The translations under genes and the position numbers were made by a program. DNA of 64,000 nt from Mycolicibacterium arenosum. Lineage in GTDB: Bacteria > Actinomycetota > Actinomycetes > Mycobacteriales > Mycobacteriaceae. The stretch is taken from NCBI RefSeq assembly GCF_024320865.1, contig NZ_JANDBD010000013.1, positions 124,001-188,000 of the forward strand. Direction: 5' to 3'. The notes under the pieces were generated by a model, which ran no database searches, was not told the DNA's origin, and worked only from the letters and a program-made list of their open reading frames with translations. Position 1 is the stretch's first letter. The number at the start of each line of letters is the position of its first letter. Positions 44,876 to 52,354 of this stretch are shown here, in pieces.

Positions 44876-45253
44876 ATGATCTCGTTTCCCGTGTACACCG
44901 CACTCGCCGCACCTCTCGCCGCCGCAGCCGTGGTACTCGTCCCGATGAGCGCCGCAACCGCCGAGCCGGCGGGTCCACTGATCGAAACGACCTGCTCCTA
45001 CGAGCAACTCGACGCCGCGCTGCGCATCGAGGCGCCGCAGGTGGCGGACCGGCTGGCGCAGAACCCGACTGCGCAGCAGCGGGTCCGAGACTTCCTCGCG
45101 CTGCCGGTCGACCAGCGGCGTGATCGCGTGCAGGACGTGCTTGCTCGGAACCCCGACTGGCAGCAGAAGATCGACGAGAAGCGCGGCACTCCGGAAGGTC
45201 AGCAGAAGATCGACACGATGAACAGGATCGCGACGACCTGTCCCGGCTACTGA
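44876..45253 (+). CDS. Hemophore-related secreted protein (Rv0203-like)
   Basis: 125-residue secreted protein of the mycobacterial hemophore family. Signal peptide ending near ATAEP, then IETTCSYEQLDAAL, a helical body (VRDFLALPVDQRRDRV) and a terminal cysteine in TTCPGY, so one disulfide is likely. Rv0203 binds heme with a Tyr/His-containing site; here Tyr in TCSYEQ is conserved. Role in heme uptake is inferred. No MmpL heme transporter is in the window. The 3' end overlaps the convergent sensor kinase by 7 bases. Confidence 0.75.
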   Translation: MISFPVYTALAAPLAAAAVVLVPMSAATAEPAGPLIETTCSYEQLDAALRIEAPQVADRLAQNPTAQQRVRDFLALPVDQRRDRVQDVLARNPDWQQKIDEKRGTPEGQQKIDTMNRIATTCPGY

Positions 45254-46398
45254 GCGCCGGGCAACTCCACCTCGACCACCAGCCCACCGCCCTGGCGAGC
45301 GGTGAGGCGGAGCGCTCCGCCGTGAGCGGTGGCGATGGAGCGGACGATCGACAATCCCAGACCGGTACCGCCGCCGGTGCGGGAGTCGGGGCCGTCCGCT
45401 CCGTGCCGCCGGAACGGTTCGAGCAGTCCGGCCACGTCGCCGGGCGCGACCACCGGGCCGCTGTTCTCGACGACCAGGACGGCGCGGGCACCGCGCATGG
45501 CGACCACGACGCGCACCCAGCCCTCGCTCGAGTTGTAACGAATGGCGTTGTCGATGAGGTTGCCCGCCAGACGCTCGAGCAGGGTGGGGTCGCCCAAAGT
45601 GACCGCGGGGTGCAGATCCGCGACGAGGGAGACGCCTGCGGTGTCGGCCGCCGCCCGTGCCGCCCCGATGGCCCGCTCGGTGACCTCGGCGAGGTTCACG
45701 CGCGTGCGGGTTTCCAGCCGGCGCTGGCTGCTCGCCAGTACCAGCAGCCCGTCGATCAGGCGCTCCTGACGGTGGTTGACCGCCAGCAGTGTCGCACCGA
45801 GCCGACGTGTCGACTCGGGCGTCGCGGAGTCGTCCAGCGCGACTTCGATGAGGGTTCGGTTGATCGCCAACGGGGTTCGCAGTTCGTGCGACGCGTTGGC
45901 GACGAAGTGGCGCTGTCCGTCGAACGCACGATCCAGACGTTCGAGCATGTCATCGAAAGTGTCTGCCAGAACCTTGATCTCGTCGTCCGGGCCCGTCATC
46001 GAGATGCGTTCGCTGAGATGCAGATCGGCGACCCGGCGCGCTGTCGCGGTGACGTCGTGCAGAGGCGCAAGGACACGGCCGGCGAGGAGCCAACCGATGA
46101 GCCCCGCCAGGAGGCCGACGACGCCCAGCGACGCCAGCGAGAACACCAGCATCGCGCGAAGTGTTTCGCGGCGCTCTCGGGCGGCCTGCTCGGAGATGGT
46201 GTCGACCACCCGCTCGATCACGGGCATGCGCCCGAGCCCGCGTTGGTCCACGGCCTGGTCGAACAGCGCTCGCGCGTTGTTCGCGGGCCGGTGGCTCAGC
46301 GAGATCTGCAGATAGAAGAACATCAACGCGACGAGCAGTGCCCCCGCGACGAAGAACGCTCCGGCGTACAGCAGCGTGAGGCGAGTGCGGATCTTCAT
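45247..46398 (-). CDS. Two-component sensor histidine kinase
   Basis: 383-residue membrane sensor kinase. Two transmembrane helices (8-31, 83-106) enclose a short periplasmic loop; a HAMP domain follows, then the dimerisation helix with His171 in ASHELRTPLA, and an ATPase domain with N-box NLIDNAIRYN and G-boxes (GGGTGLGLSIV). Signal unknown. ATG 46398 overlaps the response regulator's stop by 4 bases (ATGA). Adjacent genes (hemophore-like protein, Gly/Pro secreted protein) are candidate targets. Confidence 0.92.
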   Translation of the reverse strand: MKIRTRLTLLYAGAFFVAGALLVALMFFYLQISLSHRPANNARALFDQAVDQRGLGRMPVIERVVDTISEQAARERRETLRAMLVFSLASLGVVGLLAGLIGWLLAGRVLAPLHDVTATARRVADLHLSERISMTGPDDEIKVLADTFDDMLERLDRAFDGQRHFVANASHELRTPLAINRTLIEVALDDSATPESTRRLGATLLAVNHRQERLIDGLLVLASSQRRLETRTRVNLAEVTERAIGAARAAADTAGVSLVADLHPAVTLGDPTLLERLAGNLIDNAIRYNSSEGWVRVVVAMRGARAVLVVENSGPVVAPGDVAGLLEPFRRHGADGPDSRTGGGTGLGLSIVRSIATAHGGALRLTARQGGGLVVEVELPGAQ

Positions 46399-47051
46399 GG
46401 CATCCGGTACCCGACGCCGGGTTCGGTCTCGATGAGCGGTGGCTCGCCGAGCTTTCTGCGGAGCATCATGATCGTGTACCTCACCACACCGGTGAACGGG
46501 TCGGTGTGCTCGTCCCAGGCCTTCTCGAGCAGGTACTCGGCTGAGACGACGCCGCCCTCGGCGAGCATGAGCTCGTTGAGAACGGCGAATTCCTTGCGGG
46601 ACAACGCGATCTGCGTCGAGTCGCGGCTGACTGTGCGTCGGTGCTGATCCAGTTGGACGCCGTTGCGCTCCAGCACCGGTGGGTTCGCGGGCCGTGACCG
46701 ACGGGCCAGCGCCTGGATGCGGGCGACGAGCTCGGCGAACGCGAACGGTTTGGCGAGGTAGTCGTCGGCGCCGAGGCCGAGCCCCGTCACTCGGTCGGCG
46801 ATCGTCGTCGACGCCGTCAGCATCAGAATCCGCGGATGGCCGCCCGCGTCGCTGAGCGCCGAGCACACGTCGTCGCCGTGTACGTGGGGCAGATCGCGAT
46901 CCAGTACGACGACGTCGTAGTCGTTGACCGACGTCCGCTCGAGGGCGGCCGCTCCGTCGTACACGGTGTCCACCGCCATCGCGTGCCGCCGAAGGCCGTC
47001 GGCGATCGCATCCGCGAGCAGCCGCTCGTCTTCGACAACCAGAACGCGCAT
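46395..47051 (-). CDS. OmpR/PhoB-type response regulator
   Basis: 218-residue regulator: receiver domain with phospho-acceptor Asp51 (VVVLDRDLP) and the Lys of LAKPFAF, then a winged-helix DNA-binding domain (LSRKEFAVLNELM ... VVRYTIMMLRRKLG). ATG 47051 is preferred to an in-frame start at 47066 because the receiver fold begins with MRVLVVEDE. First gene of the operon with the sensor kinase. Confidence 0.93.
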   Translation of the reverse strand: MRVLVVEDERLLADAIADGLRRHAMAVDTVYDGAAALERTSVNDYDVVVLDRDLPHVHGDDVCSALSDAGGHPRILMLTASTTIADRVTGLGLGADDYLAKPFAFAELVARIQALARRSRPANPPVLERNGVQLDQHRRTVSRDSTQIALSRKEFAVLNELMLAEGGVVSAEYLLEKAWDEHTDPFTGVVRYTIMMLRRKLGEPPLIETEPGVGYRMP

Positions 47052-47088
47052 GCCTCCATGCTGCACGCTATCGGCGTTTGTGCGCTGT

Positions 47089-47122
47089 GAGGGCGGGTCG
47101 GAGGTGCGTCCGACCCGCCCTC
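47089..47122 (-). terminator. Hairpin downstream of the Gly/Pro-rich secreted protein gene
   Basis: GAGGGCGGGTCGGA (47089-47102) pairs perfectly with TCCGACCCGCCCTC (47109-47122) around a 6-base loop. It lies 10 bases after the stop at 47133 and before the response-regulator start. No T-tract. Confidence 0.7.
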
Positions 47123-47132
47123 GTCCGCAGCC

Positions 47133-47441
47133 CTAGATCAATCCGGGTCCCGGCAGCCCGACACCGGCACCGGGGAGCAGGCCCAGCCCGGACATGGGTC
47201 CGCCGAATCCGCCGAGTCCGGGTCCCGGCAAGCCGAATCCGGCTCCCGGCAGCAGGCCCAGGCCCGACGCCGGACCGCCGAATCCGCCGAGTCCGGGTCC
47301 CGGCAGAATGCCGGGACCGGGTGCGCCCCAACCGATGCCGGGATCGGCGCTTGCGACGCCACTCGTCATCGCCGTGCCCAGCACCGCCAGTGCGACTGCG
47401 GCCACTGCGGTGACGGTCCGCCTACTGAAGTTCCCGCCCAT
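47133..47441 (-). CDS. Secreted Gly/Pro-rich repeat protein
   Basis: 102-residue secreted protein: signal peptide ending at VASADP, then almost only Gly, Pro, Leu and Ala. A ~25-residue unit (GPGLGGFGGP-x-SGLGLLPGAG-x-GLP) occurs twice, flanked by partial units. No cysteines or charged residues in the mature part. Function unknown; the low-complexity Gly/Pro pattern resembles small secreted mycobacterial proteins of the cell surface. ATG 47441 overlaps the natural signal start; upstream two-component genes follow it in the same direction after a hairpin. Confidence 0.68.
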   Translation of the reverse strand: MGGNFSRRTVTAVAAVALAVLGTAMTSGVASADPGIGWGAPGPGILPGPGLGGFGGPASGLGLLPGAGFGLPGPGLGGFGGPMSGLGLLPGAGVGLPGPGLI

Positions 47442-47532
47442 GATGTGCTCCTCTCGTACGCCGTGCGATGTCGCACGTCCTGACGAAGCCATCCTGGGCA
47501 GGCGGGCGTTTGGCCGACGTGAGGGTCGTCCG

Positions 47533-48297
47533 TCAGGCGTCGGTGGTGACCCCAACGGGTGCGACGACGCCGACGGGCTTGCGATAGGTCCCGAAGAGCT
47601 TGTCGCCGTAGCTCATCACGACGGAGAGGTTCGTCGGCCGCCTCTCGGAGTGGTGCAACTCGTGGCCGGCGGCGGGTGGCAGCAGCCAGCGCGGGTAGAG
47701 CGGAATGTCGTAACCGCAGTGCGTGACGACCATGGCGGTGGTGTTCGCGATCGCGTAGGCGACCATGACCATCGGGTGCGCGCCGAGCACCAGCGGCGGC
47801 AGGTACAGGCACAGCATGACCATCAGTCCCTCGACGGGGTGGACGACGAAGTTGGTCCATATCGTCAGCGGGTTGTCGACCCGGTGGTGCACGTAGTGGA
47901 CGCGTTGGAAGACGAATCTGCTGCCGTGTTCGAGCCTGTGCCACCAGTAGGTCAGGAACTCGCCGAGCACCATGTACATCGCGACCTGCGCGACGAACGC
48001 GACCGGTGTCGGGGCGGCGGTCGGCACCTCTAGGGACCACGGGTGGAAGTACGCGTTGGCAACGAGAAGGGCAGCGGCGGAACCGATGTACATCGTCGAG
48101 GTGCGGAGTCCGAGTTTCCACGCGACCCGCGCCGGGATCCTGCGGTAGACGGAGACGTCGAGGATCGAGAAGAGGACTCCGGTGATCAGCACCACGGCGA
48201 CGACGACGGGCAGGAAGTAGAGCGGGAAGGCGAAGAATCCCGTGCCCAGATGACTCAGCATCCAGTCCCACATCGGTTGCAGCGCAGGCTGATTCAC
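47533..48297 (-). CDS. Fatty acid hydroxylase/sterol desaturase superfamily protein
   Basis: 254-residue integral membrane di-iron oxygenase with four or more transmembrane segments. The histidine-box set is complete: HRLEH, HYVHH and HELHH, with a further THCGYD. It probably hydroxylates or desaturates a membrane lipid, sterol or carotenoid; substrate unknown. GTG 48297 is chosen because the long upstream frame is antisense to the TetR gene. Co-directional, 20 bases after the TetR gene, and probably controlled by it. Confidence 0.83.
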   Translation of the reverse strand: MNQPALQPMWDWMLSHLGTGFFAFPLYFLPVVVAVVLITGVLFSILDVSVYRRIPARVAWKLGLRTSTMYIGSAAALLVANAYFHPWSLEVPTAAPTPVAFVAQVAMYMVLGEFLTYWWHRLEHGSRFVFQRVHYVHHRVDNPLTIWTNFVVHPVEGLMVMLCLYLPPLVLGAHPMVMVAYAIANTTAMVVTHCGYDIPLYPRWLLPPAAGHELHHSERRPTNLSVVMSYGDKLFGTYRKPVGVVAPVGVTTDA

Positions 48298-48317
48298 GTT
48301 CGACTCCGATCGTCGGG

Positions 48318-48923
48318 TTAGGGGCTGAGGATCCTGGTGGCCGCGGTGCGCAGCTCGTCGATGCACTGGTCGACGGTGATGTCGCCCACGCTGAGCAGCG
48401 CGAGGTCGGCGAAGAACACCCGGCCGAGCAGCGTCAGCGACGCATCGAAGTCCGCTGGCACGTCGGCTCCCGCGGTGAGCGCCGTGAACATGCCCCGTAC
48501 GCCGATGCGGAACTCGTCGGCCACCGGGCCGAGTGCGAGCACGGACGTCATCGTGGCGCGCACCATCGGCAGGTCCGAGGCCGCTTCGTGGACGACCTGC
48601 TCGATCGCGACGTCCAGCGCGTTGGCCGCTCCGGCGGCGGCGATGGCGGCGGGGATGCGGGCGGCGAGCTCGTGGCCCCACGCCAGCGCGGCGTCGCAGA
48701 CGACGTGTTCCTTCGAGGCGAAGTAGCGGTACATCGTCGCCCGCGAGACCCCTGCGGTCGCGGCGATGAGCTCCATGCCGACCGCCTCGTGGCCCTGGGT
48801 GTTGATCAGCTGGCGCGCCGCCTCGAGGATCCGGGTCCGCACGTCGGTCTGGCGCGCGTCGAGCGTGCGACGAATCGTCACGGTCGTTGCGCTCACGGGC
48901 TTGTCCTTCGGGTCGGGGCTCAT
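48318..48923 (-). CDS. TetR family regulator
   Basis: 201-residue regulator with helix-turn-helix ELIAATAGVSRATMYRYFASKEHV. Forms an operon with the fatty-acid-hydroxylase gene. An exceptionally long inverted repeat lies 9 bases upstream (48932-48983) and overlaps a plausible promoter, so autoregulation is likely. Confidence 0.9.
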   Translation of the reverse strand: MSPDPKDKPVSATTVTIRRTLDARQTDVRTRILEAARQLINTQGHEAVGMELIAATAGVSRATMYRYFASKEHVVCDAALAWGHELAARIPAAIAAAGAANALDVAIEQVVHEAASDLPMVRATMTSVLALGPVADEFRIGVRGMFTALTAGADVPADFDASLTLLGRVFFADLALLSVGDITVDQCIDELRTAATRILSP

Positions 48924-48931
48924 GGCGACAC

Positions 48932-48983
48932 CCTAGCTGGCACGCTTGGTGAGACATGTGTATCACCAAGAGTGCCAGCTAGG
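48932..48983. promoter_or_regulatory. 52-base near-perfect inverted repeat, candidate TetR operator
   Basis: Arm CCTAGCTGGCAC-G-CTTGGTGA (48932-48952) is repeated in reverse at 48963-48983 with one mismatch in 21 bases, around a 10-base spacer GACATGTGTA. It fills the gap between the MBL-fold gene stop and the TetR start. On the minus strand TTGCCT (48981-48986) and TACACA (48957-48962) are 18 bases apart, so the repeat spans a possible -35/-10 and start site. Confidence 0.75.
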
Positions 48984-48986
48984 CAA
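48957..48986 (-). promoter_or_regulatory. Putative promoter of the TetR-hydroxylase operon
   Basis: Minus-strand TTGCCT (48981-48986), 18-base spacer, TACACA (48957-48962); it sits inside the long inverted repeat. Expected start about 25-30 bases before the TetR ATG. Confidence 0.4.
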
Positions 48987-48992
48987 GTGGAG

Positions 48993-49643
48993 CTAGGCGC
49001 AGGCGCTGCCCGCCTGCTCCAGCCAGCGCTGGGCCTGCGCGACGTCATCCGCCCACCGCCCGCCGGGCACGTGCACCGCCGATTCCCGGAACGCACTCGA
49101 GATCACCAGGTCCGGCTGGAGCGTCGCCAGCACGCGCAGGCTGGCCTCCAGTGGCGCGTAGTCGCTGATCGGCGGGAGGTATCCGGCCTGCCAGGTGCCC
49201 TCGTCGCCGACGAAGACGGTGTCGCCGGTGAACAGGTACGTCCGGCCGTTGACGCCGGGCACCAGGTAGCAGGTGCTGCCCGGCGAATGGCCCGGCGTCG
49301 GAACGACCTCGATGCCGTTCGCGTCGACGTGCCGGCTTCCGAGGGGCACGTCGATGTGGGCGTGCTGACCGATCTCGGCGAGCTCGGCGACCGGTGCGTG
49401 CAGGACGGCCCCGAAGCGCTCGGCGATTCGCCGCGCCATCGGGCCCGCCTCGTCACGGTGCGACAGGTAGTGGTGGGCCACCCCGCCGAGCGATTCGATC
49501 TCGTCGAAGTCGGCGTCGGTGAGCGTGCCGTAGATCAGCACGTTGCCGTCGGTGCCGCCGGTCCAGAGGTAGGCGTGGGTGGTCAGGCCGGGGAACGGTG
49601 AGTCGACGCGGGTCTCCCACAGGTCGGCGCGGATCGGTTGCAT
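48993..49643 (-). CDS. Metallo-beta-lactamase-fold protein with a degenerate first metal motif
   Basis: 216-residue MBL-fold protein. The late motifs are intact: TPGHSPGST (His) and FTGDTVFVG (Asp). The usual HxHxDH is replaced by L-S-H-R-D-E-A, so only part of the first metal site remains. This SHRDE pattern occurs in some Zn-dependent hydrolase-like proteins of unclear activity. ATG 49643 is chosen because AAAGGAA precedes it. Last gene of the leftward amino-alcohol-type operon, 71 bases after the GntR gene; role in that pathway unknown. Confidence 0.75.
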   Translation of the reverse strand: MQPIRADLWETRVDSPFPGLTTHAYLWTGGTDGNVLIYGTLTDADFDEIESLGGVAHHYLSHRDEAGPMARRIAERFGAVLHAPVAELAEIGQHAHIDVPLGSRHVDANGIEVVPTPGHSPGSTCYLVPGVNGRTYLFTGDTVFVGDEGTWQAGYLPPISDYAPLEASLRVLATLQPDLVISSAFRESAVHVPGGRWADDVAQAQRWLEQAGSACA

Positions 49644-49714
49644 GAGGTGGTTCCTTTCACGGGGTCGTGGGACCACCGTGCAACCTGAACCATTCTTGAG
49701 GTCAAGGGGTGACG

Positions 49715-50470
49715 TCAGACGAGTGCGACGGACGCCTTGGCCGGCGACGACTGCACGCCGAGTCCCCGCCCCTTCACGGTGACGGCCAGCCGGGTGCGGT
49801 CACCGCGGAACAGATCGCGGGAGAACTCGCACGGAACGTCGTTCTGGTCGTAGGTGATTCGCGTGATGAGAAGGAGCGCCGACCGCTGCTTGACACCGAG
49901 CAGCGTGGCCTCCTCCGGCGTGGCGTTCACCGCCTCGATCCGCTCGTCGGCCTGAGAGGTGACCAGCCCGTAGTGCTTCTCCAGGACCTCGTAGATCGAC
50001 CCGCCGAGTTGTTGCTCGAGCAGGCCGGGAAACGCGTCGGCCGGGAACTGCGCCAACTCCAGCGAGATGGGCGAACCGTCGGCCAACCGCACCCGCTGGA
50101 TCTCGACGACGAAGTCGTCCTCGCCGAGGCGCAGGGCCTCCCTGGTCGTGCGATCCGGGGCGGTGATCTTGGTGGACAGCACACGGGTGCCCGCGACGTA
50201 TCCCTGGTTGGCCAGGAACGCGGGCACTCCGACGACGTCGGACAGGCTGCGCTGCACCTGGCTGTGGCTGACGAAGATGCCGCCCGCTCGGCCGATCACC
50301 CTGGTGATCAAGCCGGCCTCCTCGAGCGCCGCGAGCACCTGGCGGAGGCTGGATCTGCTGGTGCCGTAGCGATCTGCCAGCTCGCGTTCGCTGCCCAGCT
50401 TGGTGCCGGGGGTGCCCGCGTTGAGGTCCGTCACGATGCGACGTCGCAACTCCTCGGACGGCGTGGGCAC
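49715..50470 (-). CDS. GntR/HutC family regulator
   Basis: 251-residue regulator: winged helix (LGSERELADRYGTSRSSLRQVLAALEEAGL) and a UTRA ligand-binding domain (DFVVEIQRVRLADGSPIS, LLLITRITYDQNDVPCEF). GTG 50470 preceded by GAGGAGGG. HutC members bind TGGT-N3-ACCA-like palindromes and respond to small carboxylates, amines or sugars. Matching palindromes occur just upstream and in the permease/aminotransferase divergent region, so it should control the whole module, including itself. Confidence 0.9.
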   Translation of the reverse strand: MPTPSEELRRRIVTDLNAGTPGTKLGSERELADRYGTSRSSLRQVLAALEEAGLITRVIGRAGGIFVSHSQVQRSLSDVVGVPAFLANQGYVAGTRVLSTKITAPDRTTREALRLGEDDFVVEIQRVRLADGSPISLELAQFPADAFPGLLEQQLGGSIYEVLEKHYGLVTSQADERIEAVNATPEEATLLGVKQRSALLLITRITYDQNDVPCEFSRDLFRGDRTRLAVTVKGRGLGVQSSPAKASVALV

Positions 50471-50491
50471 CGTACCCTCCTCGATAGCCGA

Positions 50492-50506
50492 ATTGGTAGG
50501 ACCAAT
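50492..50506. promoter_or_regulatory. Predicted GntR operator O1 (gntR upstream)
   Basis: ATTGGT-AGG-ACCAAT, a perfect inverted repeat with 6-base arms and 3-base spacer, 22 bases before the GntR start. It overlaps a possible -10 (minus-strand TAGATT at 50504-50509). Confidence 0.72.
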
Positions 50507-50531
50507 CTAACCCAGAACCGGTGTGGTAGGG

Positions 50532-51311
50532 CTACATGTCGGCGATGGCGGCCTGCGACTCCGGCAGGATCTGACCACCGTCCACCACCAGCGACTGACC
50601 GGTGATGTAGGCCGCCTCGTCGGTCGCGAAGAAGAGTGCAGCGTTACCGATGTCGGCGACGCTGCCCAGCGTGCCCGCGGGAACGGCGGCCGCCATTTGG
50701 TCCATGTACTCCTGGCCCATTTCGACCAGCCCCTCGGTGACGATGTTGCCGGGCAGAACCGCGTTGACCGTGATCTTCTTCGGCGCCAATTCCATTGCTG
50801 CGGTGCGCAGGAAGCCCAGTTGCGCGGCCTTGCTCGCGCCGTAGTGCGACCAGCCGGGGTAGCCGGTGACGGGCCCGGTGATCGACGATGTGATCACGAC
50901 GCGGCCGTGACCGCTGGCCGCAAGCGCCGACAACGCGGCCTGCACGATGTAGACGGTGCCCTTGAAGTTCACGCCGAGCACCTGTTCGATGTCGTCGGGT
51001 GTGAGGTCCTCGAGGCGGCCCGACGGGAAGATGCCCGCGTTCGCGCACACGATGTCCACTCCGCCGTTGCGCTCGACGGCCGCGGCGACGACGCGCGCGC
51101 AGTCCTCGGGGCTCGTCACGTCGGCGGCGACGCCGCTGACGGTGCCCGGCGCCCCGGCGAGGGCGGAGACGCAGGAGTCGATGTCGGCCTGGTTTCGCCC
51201 GCTGACCACGACGTTCACCCCGGCGTTGGCGAACACCTCGGCGATACCCCGCCCGATGCCCTTGCTGCCTCCGGTGACGATGGCCGAACGGCCCTGCAGT
51301 GATCCGAACAT
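50532..51311 (-). CDS. SDR oxidoreductase (FabG-like, candidate amino-alcohol dehydrogenase)
   Basis: 259-residue SDR: TGGSKGIG cofactor motif, NAG (CANAGIF), catalytic serine in SSITGP and YGASKAA (Tyr-x3-Lys), C-terminal ITGQSLVVDGG. SGRNQ after strand 2 suggests NADP(H) or NAD(H) without certainty. ATG 51311. In the RMM microcompartment locus of M. smegmatis an SDR oxidises 1-amino-2-propanol (from memory), and the neighbours here make that type of substrate plausible. Third gene of the leftward operon. Confidence 0.85.
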   Translation of the reverse strand: MFGSLQGRSAIVTGGSKGIGRGIAEVFANAGVNVVVSGRNQADIDSCVSALAGAPGTVSGVAADVTSPEDCARVVAAAVERNGGVDIVCANAGIFPSGRLEDLTPDDIEQVLGVNFKGTVYIVQAALSALAASGHGRVVITSSITGPVTGYPGWSHYGASKAAQLGFLRTAAMELAPKKITVNAVLPGNIVTEGLVEMGQEYMDQMAAAVPAGTLGSVADIGNAALFFATDEAAYITGQSLVVDGGQILPESQAAIADM

Positions 51312-51337
51312 CCGGTGTCGCCTTTCGTGGTGGGTGG

Positions 51338-52354
51338 TCAGGCCAGTCGTCGGCCGTCGAAGGTGAGGTACCGCTCCGCGAGTGCGCAACTGCCCTCGGC
51401 GTAGCTCACCGACATCTCCTGCGACTCCCTGGAATGGGTGTGCGACCCCATCCAGGCCAGCAGCAGCATCCGGCGCAACAGCACGAACGACGGCAGCATC
51501 GCCTCGTCGGAGGCGGGCAGCGGTCGGCGGGTGCGGTACCCGGTCACCCACGCGTCCTGCCACTCGGGAACGGCGGGGTCGTCCTCGAAGAACGACACCG
51601 CGGTACCGAAATCGTAGAAGTACCAACCGAAACCGCAGTCGTCGAAGTCGATGACCGTGATGGTCCGATCGGCGCCCGATCCGTCGACCAGCAGGTTGGC
51701 CAACCGCAGGTCGGCGTGTACCAGTCCGAAGACGTCCGGGCCGGTGCCGTACTCGGTGAGCCGACGCTGCAGCAGTTCGGTCGCGCGGCGAAGGACCGCA
51801 TGTTCGGCCTCGCCGACGCCGACGGCGTCCTCCCACCTGCCCCAGCGGGGGCTGTCACCCAGGCTGTGCCGCCAATCCCAGGCGAACCGGCCGAAGCCCT
51901 CGGGCCGGACCCAGGCGCGCGAGTGGTCGTGCAGTGCGGCGGTGATGCGCCCGAGGGTGTGGAACTCCTCTGCGGTCAGCGTCGCCTCGTCGGGTTCGGC
52001 GCCCGCGACCATGTCGAAATGCACGACGTGACGGTCGATTCCGTCCTGCTCGACGGTGACGAGGCGACGTCCGTCGCTGGCGCGGCGCACGCGGGGCACG
52101 GTGATCGCGCCGTCGGCTTCCAGGGCCGCGAGCCAGTCCAGTTCGGATTCGATCTCGTGCGGCCGGTGGTAGTTCTTGCGGTGTACGCGCAGGATCGACC
52201 GATCGCCCGTGGCGGCGTCCTCGACGGCGTAAGTGGCGTTCTCGGACAGGTTCAGCAGACGCAGCGTGGCGTCGGGTGACACGTCGTAGGCGGCGAGCGC
52301 CCTGGCCGCGACGTCGACGTCGTCGGCTACGAAGACATCATCCGACGCGGACAT
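51338..52354 (-). CDS. APH-fold small-molecule kinase (candidate amino-alcohol kinase)
   Basis: 338-residue kinase of the choline kinase/homoserine-kinase-II/hydroxylysine-kinase group. Catalytic loop VHADLRLANLL (HxDxxxxN) and metal-binding VIDFDDCGFGWYFYDFG are intact; the N-terminal LSENATYAV stands for the ATP loop. It starts inside the stop of the class III PLP gene (TGATG), so the two are tightly coupled. This pairing is that of kinases whose phosphorylated amino-alcohol products are cleaved by aminotransferase-like phospholyases. Substrate (ethanolamine, 1-amino-2-propanol or similar) is inferred. Confidence 0.82.
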   Translation of the reverse strand: MSASDDVFVADDVDVAARALAAYDVSPDATLRLLNLSENATYAVEDAATGDRSILRVHRKNYHRPHEIESELDWLAALEADGAITVPRVRRASDGRRLVTVEQDGIDRHVVHFDMVAGAEPDEATLTAEEFHTLGRITAALHDHSRAWVRPEGFGRFAWDWRHSLGDSPRWGRWEDAVGVGEAEHAVLRRATELLQRRLTEYGTGPDVFGLVHADLRLANLLVDGSGADRTITVIDFDDCGFGWYFYDFGTAVSFFEDDPAVPEWQDAWVTGYRTRRPLPASDEAMLPSFVLLRRMLLLAWMGSHTHSRESQEMSVSYAEGSCALAERYLTFDGRRLA

